Source of the DNA: Occallatibacter savannae
GTDB taxonomy: Bacteria; Acidobacteriota; Terriglobia; Terriglobales; Acidobacteriaceae
Direction: 5' to 3'
Length of the DNA: 64,000 nucleotides
Assembly (NCBI RefSeq): GCF_003131205.1
Contig: NZ_QFFY01000005.1
Coordinates: forward strand, 552,432 to 616,431
Below are positions 17,267-26,069 of the stretch, piece by piece. How positions within the stretch are numbered: position 1 is the first letter of the stretch; each line of letters opens with the position of its first letter. Under the pieces are notes generated by a model. That model had not been told where the DNA came from and made no database searches. It saw only the letters and a program-made list of their open reading frames with translations. Both the position numbers and the translations under genes were made by a program.

Positions 17267-18924
17267 GTACCGCAACAATCGTCAGTCTTCCCGATCAGTC
17301 CACGGCCCGCATTCCTCGCATGAACTTCATGTCGAAGGAAAAGGGTCTGCTGAGCTGGCTGCTGACCGGTGACCACAAGCGGATCGCAATGCTCTACCTG
17401 GTCTCGATCACGTTCTTCTTCTTCATTGGAGGAGCAATGGCGGGCCTGATCCGGCTTGAGTTGCTGACCCCGCAGTCTGATCTGATGGCTACCGACACCT
17501 ATAACAAGGTGTTCAGCATGCACGGCATCGTGATGATCTTCTTTTTCCTGGTGCCCTCTGTCCCCGCAACCATCGGAAACTTCCTCATCCCAATCATGAT
17601 TGGCGCCAAAGATCTCGCGCTGCCCAAGATCAACCTGCTGAGCTGGTACCTTTACATGGCGGCCGGCATGCTGGGCCTTTACGCCATGGCCACCGGCGGC
17701 GTCGACACCGGCTGGACTTTCACCACCCCGCTTTCCACGCACTACCTCAATACCAACGTCATCACAACCGGCCTCGCCATCTTCATCGCCGGATTCAGCT
17801 CCATCTTCACCGGGCTCAACTTCATCGTCACCATCCACAAAATGCGCTGCCCCGGCATGACCTGGTTCCGTCTGCCGCTCTTCGTATGGTCTAACTACGC
17901 AGCCAGCATCCTGATGGTGCTCGGAACCCCGGTTCTCGCCATCACCCTCGTCCTCGTCGTACTCGAGCGCACTGCAGGCATCGGCGTGTTCGACCCCGCC
18001 AAGGGTGGTGACCCACTCCTCTTCCAACACCTCTTCTGGTTCTACTCGCACCCTGCCGTGTACATCATGATTCTTCCCGGCATGGGCGTGATCTCTGAAA
18101 CCGTCTCCACCTTCAGCCGCAAGCGCGTGTTCGGCTACACGGCCGTCGCGTTCTCGTCGGTCGCAATCGCCGTCTTCGGCTTCTTCGTTTGGGCGCACCA
18201 CATGTTCATCATGGGTATCTCCAACTACTCCATGCTGGTGTTCTCACTGCTCACAATGCTCGTCGCCGTGCCTTCCGCCATCAAGATCTTCAACTGGGCC
18301 TTCACCCTCTACAAGGGTTCCATCACCTTCGAAACGCCGATGCTCTACTCCTTCGGCTTCATGGGACTGTTCACCATCGGCGGACTCACCGGCGTCTTCC
18401 TCGCCTCCTCCGGCACAGACATCCACCTCACGGAAACCTACTTCATCGTCGCCCACTTTCACTTCGTCATGGTCGGCGGCATGTTGATGGCCTTCCTCGC
18501 AGGTGTGCACTTCTGGTGGCCCAAGATGACCGGTCGCATGTATCCGGAGAAGATCTCGCAGCTTGCCGCGCTGGTCACGTTCATCGGATTCAACTTCACC
18601 TTCTTCCCGCAGTTCATCCTCGGAACCCTCGGCATGCCCCGCCGCTACGCGACCTACCCGCCGGAGTTCCAGGTGCTCAACGTCTTCTCGACCGCAGGCG
18701 CAACCATCCTCGGCGTAGGCTACCTTCTGCCGATCCTCTACCTCACCTGGTCGCTCAAGTACGGCGAGATCGCGGGCGACAACCCATGGCAGGCCACCGG
18801 CCTCGAGTGGCAGATTCAGTCTCCGCCTCTCACTGAGAACTTCCCCGCGATCCCCATCATGGATCACGAAGCGTACGACTACGAATGGCTCGAAGGCCAG
18901 AAGGAGAAAGTAGCCAGTGTCTGA
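17263..18924 (+). CDS. ctaD: Cytochrome c oxidase subunit I (A2-type heme-copper oxidase)
   Basis: 553 residues, 12 hydrophobic helices. Visible ligands are the low-spin heme His in SMHGIVM, the CuB His-Tyr pair in SHPAVYIM, the HH pair in WAHHMF, and the heme His residues in HFHFVMVGG. The residue before HP is YS rather than the GHPE of A1 enzymes, which places it with A2-type oxidases such as those of Rhodothermus and Thermus, where the helix VI glutamate is replaced. Overlaps ctaC by 4 nt and ctaE by 8 nt. Confidence 0.95.
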   Translation: MSTATIVSLPDQSTARIPRMNFMSKEKGLLSWLLTGDHKRIAMLYLVSITFFFFIGGAMAGLIRLELLTPQSDLMATDTYNKVFSMHGIVMIFFFLVPSVPATIGNFLIPIMIGAKDLALPKINLLSWYLYMAAGMLGLYAMATGGVDTGWTFTTPLSTHYLNTNVITTGLAIFIAGFSSIFTGLNFIVTIHKMRCPGMTWFRLPLFVWSNYAASILMVLGTPVLAITLVLVVLERTAGIGVFDPAKGGDPLLFQHLFWFYSHPAVYIMILPGMGVISETVSTFSRKRVFGYTAVAFSSVAIAVFGFFVWAHHMFIMGISNYSMLVFSLLTMLVAVPSAIKIFNWAFTLYKGSITFETPMLYSFGFMGLFTIGGLTGVFLASSGTDIHLTETYFIVAHFHFVMVGGMLMAFLAGVHFWWPKMTGRMYPEKISQLAALVTFIGFNFTFFPQFILGTLGMPRRYATYPPEFQVLNVFSTAGATILGVGYLLPILYLTWSLKYGEIAGDNPWQATGLEWQIQSPPLTENFPAIPIMDHEAYDYEWLEGQKEKVASV

Positions 18925-19672
18925 TAGCCAGGTCGTTGTTCACGGCGCAGCCGAGGGCGCTCACCACGAGCACCTGCCCTATCAGCGCCACCACTTCGAG
19001 ACCTACGCTCAGCAGAGCGACGCCACCAACTTCGCCATGTGGCTCTTCCTGCTGACCGAAGTCATGTTCTTCGGCGGACTCTTCACCGCCTATCTCATCT
19101 ACCGCAACTGGTACTACCCCGCGTTCGTCGAGGCGTCTCATCAGCTCGACATCTTCTGGGGCACAGCCAACACCGCCGTCCTCATCACCTCCTCGTTCAC
19201 AATGGCCATGGGCGTCTGGTGCGCGGAGATGAAGAAGCAGGGCGCTCTTGTCCTCTGCCTCGTACTCACTTTCATCCTGGGCCTCGGCTTCCTCGGCATC
19301 AAGACCATCGAGTACAAGGAGAAGATTGAGAAGCACCACGTTCCCGGCTTCCACTACAGCGTCCAATCCTTCGTCAACCCTTCGTCCGATCCTGAAGTCC
19401 ACAAGAAGAATCCTGAAGATAAGCCGCTGCCGTACGACATGGCCCGGCATACCGAAATCTACTTCTTCCTCTACTTCGCAATGACGGGCATGCACGCCCT
19501 GCACATGATCATCGGTATCGCACTCCTCGGATTCATGATCGTGCGGGCGCGCGCGGGAGCCTACACCACCGGCCACGTGACGTACGTCGAGAACTTCGGC
19601 CTCTACTGGCACTTCGTCGACATCATCTGGATCTACCTGTTCCCGTTGCTTTATCTCATCAGCCGTCACTGA
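18917..19672 (+). CDS. ctaE: Cytochrome c oxidase subunit III
   Basis: 251 residues with a His-rich N-terminus and five to six hydrophobic helices. It contains the subunit III patches ATNFAMWLFLLTEVMFFGG and YWHFVDIIWIYLFPLLY. A polar insertion of about 45 residues (around KIEKHHVPGFHYSV) separates helices. Start is GTG 18917, 10 nt after AAGGAG (18901-18906), inside the end of ctaD. Confidence 0.93.
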   Translation: MSDSQVVVHGAAEGAHHEHLPYQRHHFETYAQQSDATNFAMWLFLLTEVMFFGGLFTAYLIYRNWYYPAFVEASHQLDIFWGTANTAVLITSSFTMAMGVWCAEMKKQGALVLCLVLTFILGLGFLGIKTIEYKEKIEKHHVPGFHYSVQSFVNPSSDPEVHKKNPEDKPLPYDMARHTEIYFFLYFAMTGMHALHMIIGIALLGFMIVRARAGAYTTGHVTYVENFGLYWHFVDIIWIYLFPLLYLISRH

Positions 19673-19681
19673 AAATGAATT

Positions 19682-19713
19682 GGGTGCCCCGTCCAAGCTC
19701 TGCTTGGGCCGGA
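19682..19713 (+). repeat. GGGTGCCCC-header hairpin repeat, CGTCCAAGC stem subtype
   Basis: GGGTGCCCCGTCCAAGC, loop TCT, then GCTTGGGC. It sits in the ctaE-ctaF gap directly before the ctaF ribosome-binding site. The outer part of the 3' arm is altered (CCGG instead of GGGG) compared with the copies at 33329 and 33390. Confidence 0.8.
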
Positions 19714-19730
19714 CAGACAGGGAGTACATC

Positions 19731-20063
19731 ATGCAACACGATAAAGACTTCGAATCGATTGAAGAGCACGAGCACCATCATCACGTCGTTCCGCCCCGGA
19801 TCTACATCACCATCCTGCTCGCGCTCCTCGTCGGCACCGCGGCCACCGTTGGTGCTTCCTACATCGACCTTGGCCCGCTGAACCCGGTCATCGCCCTCGC
19901 CATCGCCGCAACGAAGATGATCCTCGTCGTACTCTTCTTCATGCACGTCAAGTACTCGACGAAGCTCACCAAGCTCACCGTCGGCGCCGGCCTCTTCACC
20001 TTCCTAATCCTCGTCGGCATGACCCTCTCCGATTACTGGACTCGCGCATGGGGCCGCTGGTAG
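19731..20063 (+). CDS. ctaF: Cytochrome c oxidase subunit IV (prokaryotic caa3 type)
   Basis: 110 residues with a His/Glu-rich N-terminus (EEHEHHHHVV) and three membrane helices, as in CtaF/COX4_pro. The start at 19731 has GGGAG 6 nt upstream. An in-frame TTG at 19680 would have to read through the hairpin repeat and is rejected. Last gene of the respiratory cluster; a strong terminator follows 21 nt later. Confidence 0.9.
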   Translation: MQHDKDFESIEEHEHHHHVVPPRIYITILLALLVGTAATVGASYIDLGPLNPVIALAIAATKMILVVLFFMHVKYSTKLTKLTVGAGLFTFLILVGMTLSDYWTRAWGRW

Positions 20064-20084
20064 GTCCGCTTTCTGCATAAGTAC

Positions 20085-20116
20085 AAAGGCCGCCCACACG
20101 GGCGGCCTTTGTTTTT
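20085..20116 (+). terminator. Rho-independent terminator of the respiratory cluster
   Basis: An 11-bp perfect stem AAAGGCCGCCC / GGGCGGCCTTT (20085-20095 and 20100-20110) with loop ACAC, followed by GTTTTTG. It ends transcription of the roughly 14-kb unit that begins at actA. Confidence 0.9.
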
Positions 20117-20326
20117 GATCCTCGGCCAAGACGGCATCGAAGAGCTACTAACGACTGGACAGTCATGCAATCGCTTCTCTCCGCCAAAGCAGCGTGTCGT
20201 TCCGACCGGAGCGCAGCGGAGTGGAGGAACCTGCATTTGTTTTTCGCCGGATGCCTTAGGTGCGATGCAATTGGGCACGGGAGATAAGCAATCTCAACCA
20301 GCTGTCACTCTGATACTGCAGTTCCG
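20117..20326. other. Gene-free spacer with a GAGCGCAGCGGAGTGG element
   Basis: About 210 nt between the terminator and the end of the sensor-kinase gene. It contains a GTTCCGACCGGAGCGCAGCG-type motif (about 20190-20225) that looks like a dispersed repeat. Nothing else recognisable. Confidence 0.4.
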
Positions 20327-23266
20327 CTAAACCCCAGCTGTATCCGACTCAGCCTTCGGCAGGTCCGGCAAATCCACAATGAACGTAGTCCCTCGGTTGC
20401 GCTCGCCCATGCCGCTGCGAACCCGAATCGTGCCATTCAGCTTCTCGACAATCCCCTTCGAAACCCACAATCCCAGCCCCGTGCCCACATCCTTTTTCGT
20501 CGTGAAGAACGGCTGGAACAGCCTCCGCCTGTTCTCCGCTGGGATGCCCGGTCCATTGTCCGCAACCATCAGCCTGACTCCGCCTTCCCCCTTGCGGCGC
20601 AGCCGCACGCAAATCGTCCCTCGCGACGCCACTGCGTCCACGGCATTCAGAAGAATGTTTGAGATCACCTGCCGGATCTCGCCCGCTCGCGCAAACACAA
20701 TCGCCTGAGGCTCCACGCGCAGGTCCACCTGAATGTTCTTCGACGATAGGCGGTACTTGTAGAGTTCCAGCACCTCCCGCACCGCATCGGACACATTCAC
20801 GTCTTGCGGATTCACGCTCTCTCTGTAGAAGCCCAGCGTCTGCCGCGTGATGTGCGAGACCCGGCCTAGCTCCTGTTCCGCCTGTTCGAGATACCCGCGA
20901 AGATGCTGTGCCAGCGCAGGATCCTGCTGGCAAAGGAAGAGCAGGTTCGTCACCGCTTCGAGCGGATTGTTAATCTCATGCGCCATTGTCGCCGCGAGCC
21001 GTCCTGTTGCGGCCAGCTTTTCAGATTGCCTAAGCGCTTCTTCTGTCTTCACACGCTCAGTGGCTTCCAAAGCAATCCCGAGGATGCCCGTTGCTTCTCC
21101 GCTCTGATCGCAAACCACCGCGCCGCGCGCTGCCAGCCAATGCACCGACCCATCTGGCCACAGGACCCGAAAATTCACCTCATACGACTTCTTGCTCTCC
21201 AGCGATTCCTGAATCGTCGCCTGCACGCGCCCAAGATCGTCTGCATGAATCCGGCTCGCAAACTCATCCAGCCTGATCTCGTGTCTCTCCGCAGCCAGTC
21301 CCCACAACTTCGAAATCCCCGCAGGCCAGTGCGAGATCCCCGTCTTCACATCGAAATACCAGGTGCCTGCGCCAACTGCGTCCTCAATCATCTGCAGTTG
21401 CTCTACGGTGGAACTCAACTCGGCGCGCTCTTTCTCCAGTTCCGCCATCAGAAGATTGCGCTGGATCTCAGCCACTTTTCGGGCGGTGATGTCCTCGCCC
21501 ATGCCAAGCAGCTGTCGTGGTCTACCCGCCTTGTCAGGCAGAACGTTCGTTCCCGCTCGGATCCAGACGATCTCCCCATCCTTCCGGATGTAGCGCTTCT
21601 CGAGAGTAAAGGAGGGAATCTTGCCCGACATCAGTTGCTGATAGAGCTCGACGTTGTGACCCAGATCATCCGGGTGTGTGAGTTTTTGGAATGTCGTCTT
21701 CCTCAGTTCTTCTTCTGTATAGCCGGTCAAACGGCAATACGCCTCGTTGGCGCGAACAATATTGCCATCCAATTCGGTCACGACCATCGGCACGCTGGCG
21801 TTCGTGAAAATGCCTCGGAAGCGCTCCTCGCTGCTCCGCATCTCTTCAAGAATTCGCCTTTCGGCGGTTACGTCTGAGATAAACGCGACGTAGCCGTCGT
21901 TTCCACTCGCCTCTGTGCGGCGTGGCAAATACACCGCGCGAATGTGACGGGTTCCACCATGGATAAAGGGAACTTCCGCTTCGTACTCCTGCTTTTCCCC
22001 CGCAAGTGCTCTCTCGATATACGGCCGCCCCATCTCATACGCCGTGTCGCCCACTAGCTCGCGAATAGTCGTCCCGGTTAAATCGTGCGTTACACCAAAC
22101 CACTCGGAATACGCGCGGTTCACAAAAAGATACCGTTGCTCCCGGCTGACCACCGCCACGAGCGAAGGAAGCGTATCCAGAATCAGCTTCTGCTCCACTT
22201 GCTGCGCGCGCAGTGCCTGGTACAGTCTGGCATTGTCGATGGCGATGCCGGCCCGCCGTCCGAGTTCCTCTCCCAGTCTCAGGTCGCGTTCATTGAAGAT
22301 GCGCCGGCTTTCCGCCGAAATCAGGCGCAGCATCCCGATCACCCTCTGTTGGGCCAGAATCGGAACCTCAATCACCGACCGAATGCCAAGCTCCTTGATC
22401 GCCCGCAATTGTTCAGGATCGGGCATCGACTTAGCCAGAATCTCTTCCGGGATCACCGGGTACAGCCCCGACTCGCCCAGAGTCAGCAGCCGCTCCGTCG
22501 GTGAGCCCGGGCGCAGCGTCTCGGGGAACTTCCGCCGATACTCCTGTGCCAGCGCCAGCTTCGCCGGGTCCTGGTGAGCCACGGCAATGTTCTCCAGCTT
22601 CCCATCCGAATAGGTATAAACGCTGCACCAGTCCGCGATCGCCGGAACAGCAAGTTGCGCCACCTTCTCCAGCGTCGTCTCAAAATCAAGAGAAGACGCC
22701 AGCGCCTCTCCGGCATTTGCCAGAAACTCCAGCCGCACGCGCTCTGACGACTGTTCCTCATACAACTCGGCAGTACCGATCGCCGGTCCGGCCAGGCTTC
22801 CCAGCAGCGAGCTCGCCTCTACCTCGTCTTCGGTGAACACGTGCCGCTTGCGAAAGTAGAAACAAAGTGTTCCCCGCGTCTCTCCCGCGAAGTTTAACGG
22901 AACCGCAAGCAGCGACACGATGCCTTCTCGCTCATAAACGGTTGATCGCGAGCTCAGCTCTGCTGAAGCCTGAACATCCGGCGCAACGATCGGTCTCTCA
23001 CTCATTCCGCGAGGAGATGCAAGATCGATCCTGAATTCGTAGTCGCCCGAGAGGCCTTCGGCCGCAACGGTATGCCAGTGCGATTGCGTCGCGTCCGCGC
23101 GCCATATCGCGTAAGCATCCGCCTTCAGCACCGCGTCTGCCAGCTTCAGCACCTTCGGCAATACCTGCTCCAGCTGCGGAGATGAGAGCAGATCGGAAGC
23201 GCCGTGCAGAAGAATCTGCGCAGGGTTGTTGGGCCCGAAACTTCGTTGCTGACCTGAGGTGGACAC
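20327..23266 (-). CDS. GAF/PAS sensor histidine kinase
   Basis: 979 residues, no membrane helix seen, so probably cytoplasmic. Order by pattern: GAF-like (about 25-170), GAF-like (about 185-345), PAS (about 355-475), PAS (about 480-600), PAS (about 625-745), HisKA with the H-box ATMAHEINNPLEAV, then an HATPase with VADNGPGIP and GTGLGL motifs. It would autophosphorylate in response to an unknown signal. No response-regulator gene is adjacent, so it is an orphan kinase. Start is GTG 23266. Divergent from the GH31 gene. Confidence 0.9.
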   Translation of the reverse strand: MSTSGQQRSFGPNNPAQILLHGASDLLSSPQLEQVLPKVLKLADAVLKADAYAIWRADATQSHWHTVAAEGLSGDYEFRIDLASPRGMSERPIVAPDVQASAELSSRSTVYEREGIVSLLAVPLNFAGETRGTLCFYFRKRHVFTEDEVEASSLLGSLAGPAIGTAELYEEQSSERVRLEFLANAGEALASSLDFETTLEKVAQLAVPAIADWCSVYTYSDGKLENIAVAHQDPAKLALAQEYRRKFPETLRPGSPTERLLTLGESGLYPVIPEEILAKSMPDPEQLRAIKELGIRSVIEVPILAQQRVIGMLRLISAESRRIFNERDLRLGEELGRRAGIAIDNARLYQALRAQQVEQKLILDTLPSLVAVVSREQRYLFVNRAYSEWFGVTHDLTGTTIRELVGDTAYEMGRPYIERALAGEKQEYEAEVPFIHGGTRHIRAVYLPRRTEASGNDGYVAFISDVTAERRILEEMRSSEERFRGIFTNASVPMVVTELDGNIVRANEAYCRLTGYTEEELRKTTFQKLTHPDDLGHNVELYQQLMSGKIPSFTLEKRYIRKDGEIVWIRAGTNVLPDKAGRPRQLLGMGEDITARKVAEIQRNLLMAELEKERAELSSTVEQLQMIEDAVGAGTWYFDVKTGISHWPAGISKLWGLAAERHEIRLDEFASRIHADDLGRVQATIQESLESKKSYEVNFRVLWPDGSVHWLAARGAVVCDQSGEATGILGIALEATERVKTEEALRQSEKLAATGRLAATMAHEINNPLEAVTNLLFLCQQDPALAQHLRGYLEQAEQELGRVSHITRQTLGFYRESVNPQDVNVSDAVREVLELYKYRLSSKNIQVDLRVEPQAIVFARAGEIRQVISNILLNAVDAVASRGTICVRLRRKGEGGVRLMVADNGPGIPAENRRRLFQPFFTTKKDVGTGLGLWVSKGIVEKLNGTIRVRSGMGERNRGTTFIVDLPDLPKAESDTAGV

Positions 23267-23545
23267 GTTCGTTTGTTTTGTTGGGGAACGAATACTAAGA
23301 TACCGGAACTAGCCCGGCTTCTGCTTCAAATGTACAGGTTTCAGCCAGTTAGTCATCCATCCGGAATTCCAGGTTTTCACCACACTGGATCGGGCTCCGG
23401 CGACTCTCGCTGGCCCAGGCCGCAGCCTCCCCAACCCAATGCCGTATCCTTCTTCACGAATAGAACAATGCGAATGCGAAGTCTCTGGAGAAACATGCGA
23501 TATCCGCTTTCATCTCAATCCTGCACGCCCTCGCCAGGCTCCCAC

Positions 23546-25942
23546 ATGATGCGAATCGCAACCTCTGTCGTCCTCGCCGTGTCCGCAGCTGGATTGTCTT
23601 CACAAGGCACCCAGTCCTTCACGCTCCAGCGCGAAGGTCGCACCATCTCCGTCGAGCCCTACGGTCCTGACATCGTTCGCATCACGCTGAGCACAAGCCA
23701 GTCAGCCGCGCTCGACCATCCTGGTTATGGCTTCGTCGCCATCCCCTCCAACTCCGGCTGGAAGCACACGCAGGACACTCAGAACGACATCCTCCGCTCC
23801 AGCCGTCTCGAAGTTCGCGTAGCCCTCACAGACCAGCACCCCATCCCGCATCTCCCCTTCGACGCCGTCAACCAGCAGCTGCGCGACATCTACTTCCCGC
23901 CCGGCGACCACCGCCACGCTCCCTTCGACGACACCATTACCGTCACCACCGCCTCCGGCAAACAGCTGCTGACAATGTGGCGCTGGTCCATGTTCCCCAA
24001 CCATCCGGACGCATCCACCGCCACCACCATCGAAAAAGCCGATCCCAGCTCGCGCATCTCCGCCACCTTCGACTCGCCCACCGGCGAAAATTACTACGGC
24101 CTCGGCCAGCAGCAGCAGGGAAGTCTCAACCTCCGCGACCACCGCGTCAACTGCTGGCATGACTACTCCCACATCGGCGGCGAGAACGTCTGCGTCCCCT
24201 TCATGGTCTCCAACCGCGGCTACGGGCTCATCTGGGACAACCCCTCCAAAACCACCATTGACCTCGGCTTCAATCAGCAGAACGTCTGGTCCTCCGGAAT
24301 CGGCGACCGCGTCTCCTTCTTCGTCATCGCCGGCGACACCACCGACGAAATCTACTCCGGCTACCGTCAACTCACCGGCGTCACCCACATCCTGCCCAAA
24401 GCCACCTACGGCTACATCCAGAGCAAGGCAATCTACCCCACGCAGGACCAGGCCATCGCCATCGCCAAGGGCTATCGCGACCGCAATCTCCCTCTCGACG
24501 TCCTCGTCGTCGACTTCCTCAACATGACCAAACAAGGCGAGCTCGACCTCGATCCGAAACGCTGGCCCGACCCCGCCGCCATGAACCGCCAGCTCCACAG
24601 CGAAGGCGTCAAGACCCTACTCAGCGTATGGCCGCACTTCGCCGCCGACACGCAGTTCTACCCCATGCTCAAGGAGAAGGGCTGGCTCATTCACAAAGCC
24701 GACGGCACGCCCGACGGCTCCGGATACGCTCCCGTCATCGGCCCCAACATCGACACCACCAATCCTGAAGCTGCCCGCTGGTGGTGGGAAAAAATACGCG
24801 ACCGCTACATCAAGCCCTACGGCTTCGACTACCTCTGGCTCGACGAAACAGAACCCGACATCGATCCAGCCGCCGACTTCTTCTCCATCGGTTCAGGCGC
24901 GCGCTACTACAACGTCTACCCCCTCTTCCACACCGCATCGGTTTACGATGGCTTCCGGCGCGACTTCGGCGACAGTCGCCGCGTCATGATCCTCGCCCGC
25001 GCCGCCTACCTCGGAGCCCAGCGCAACGGCACCGTCTTCTGGTCCAGCGACATCACCGCCACATGGGACATGCTCAAGCGCTCCATCCCCGCCGGACTCA
25101 ACTTCACCGCCACCGGCCTGCCGTATTGGGACACCGACATCGCCGGATTCTTCGCGCCCAGCATCTACCCCACGTACCACGCCGCACACAAACCCCTCGT
25201 TGACGGCTCCGACGCCCGCGAAAACATCGACGGCTACGAAGATTACCCCGAGCTCTTCGTACGCTGGTTCCAGTGGGGAACCTTCCAACCCGTCATGCGC
25301 GCCCACGGCGAACGCATGCACAACGAAGTCTGGTCTTACGGTAAGCAGGCTGAGCCCATCCTCGAGAAGTACCTTCGCCTCCGCTACCAGCTCATGCCCT
25401 ACACCTATTCGCTGGCGTACAACACATACAAAACCGGTGCGCCCTTCATGCGCGCCCTCTTCATGGATTTCCCCAGCGACCCAAACGTCGCCGACATCCC
25501 CGACGAATATATGTTCGGCCCCGCATTCCTCGTCGCTCCTGTCGTCGAGCAGGGAGCTACCACACGCAGGGTCTACCTTCCCGCCGGCTCCGACTGGTAC
25601 AACTACTGGACCAACGAGCGACTGCGCGGCGGCCAGACCATCACTGCTCAAGCCCCCATCGACACGCTCCCGCTGTTCGTTCGCGCCGGCTCCATCATCC
25701 CGCTCGGCTCGCCGAGCCTCAGCGCCGACCAGCCGCAGTCCATCGCCTCCGTGCGCATCTACCCCGGAGCCAACGCCGACTTCACCCTCTTCTCCGACGA
25801 CGGCACCACCTACGCCTACGAAAAAGGCGCCGGCTCCATCACCCATCTCCACTGGGACGACACAACACACCAGCTCAAACACGAAGGCCCCGCCGCATGG
25901 ACGGAGCCCGATTCCAAAATCATCGACATCATTCACCCCTAA
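23546..25942 (+). CDS. Secreted glycoside hydrolase family 31 enzyme (alpha-glucosidase/xylosidase type)
   Basis: 798 residues from the chosen start. A signal peptide (MMRIATSVVLAVSAAGLSS) precedes the GH31 N-terminal beta domain and the catalytic barrel. The nucleophile motif is FDYLWLDETEPD (Asp in WLDE). The probable acid/base Asp lies in FWSSDITATWDM. A C-terminal beta domain includes FGPAFLVAPVVEQG and a DUF5110-like end (FTLFSDDGTTYAYEKG). The frame is open upstream to 23273 with Met codons at 23468 and 23495, so the start is uncertain; 23546 gives a normal signal peptide. Acts on alpha-glycosidic bonds; exact substrate not determinable. Confidence 0.9.
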   Translation: MMRIATSVVLAVSAAGLSSQGTQSFTLQREGRTISVEPYGPDIVRITLSTSQSAALDHPGYGFVAIPSNSGWKHTQDTQNDILRSSRLEVRVALTDQHPIPHLPFDAVNQQLRDIYFPPGDHRHAPFDDTITVTTASGKQLLTMWRWSMFPNHPDASTATTIEKADPSSRISATFDSPTGENYYGLGQQQQGSLNLRDHRVNCWHDYSHIGGENVCVPFMVSNRGYGLIWDNPSKTTIDLGFNQQNVWSSGIGDRVSFFVIAGDTTDEIYSGYRQLTGVTHILPKATYGYIQSKAIYPTQDQAIAIAKGYRDRNLPLDVLVVDFLNMTKQGELDLDPKRWPDPAAMNRQLHSEGVKTLLSVWPHFAADTQFYPMLKEKGWLIHKADGTPDGSGYAPVIGPNIDTTNPEAARWWWEKIRDRYIKPYGFDYLWLDETEPDIDPAADFFSIGSGARYYNVYPLFHTASVYDGFRRDFGDSRRVMILARAAYLGAQRNGTVFWSSDITATWDMLKRSIPAGLNFTATGLPYWDTDIAGFFAPSIYPTYHAAHKPLVDGSDARENIDGYEDYPELFVRWFQWGTFQPVMRAHGERMHNEVWSYGKQAEPILEKYLRLRYQLMPYTYSLAYNTYKTGAPFMRALFMDFPSDPNVADIPDEYMFGPAFLVAPVVEQGATTRRVYLPAGSDWYNYWTNERLRGGQTITAQAPIDTLPLFVRAGSIIPLGSPSLSADQPQSIASVRIYPGANADFTLFSDDGTTYAYEKGAGSITHLHWDDTTHQLKHEGPAAWTEPDSKIIDIIHP

Positions 25943-25965
25943 TCACGGTGCGGCGAAAACTCAGT

Positions 25966-26004
25966 GGGTGCCCCATGTCTCCCTCTTTTGGAGACATGGG
26001 AAGC
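25966..26004 (+). repeat. GGGTGCCCC-header hairpin repeat, ATGTCTCC stem subtype
   Basis: Perfect 11-bp stem CCCATGTCTCC / GGAGACATGGG (25972-25982, 25990-26000), loop CTCTTTT. It lies between the convergent GH31 and tex genes. Confidence 0.85.
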
Positions 26005-26022
26005 AAGGATTGCAGGGGAGCC

Positions 26023-26057
26023 GGGTGCCCCCGGTCCCTCGCACTTGGGGACCGGGG
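26023..26057 (+). repeat. GGGTGCCCC-header hairpin repeat, GGTCCC stem subtype
   Basis: Stem CCCCGGTCCC / GGGACCGGGG with loop TCGCACTTG; the header GGGTGCC runs into the stem. Second copy in the GH31-tex gap, 19 nt after the previous one. Confidence 0.85.
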
Positions 26058-26069
26058 ATCTCACTACAT

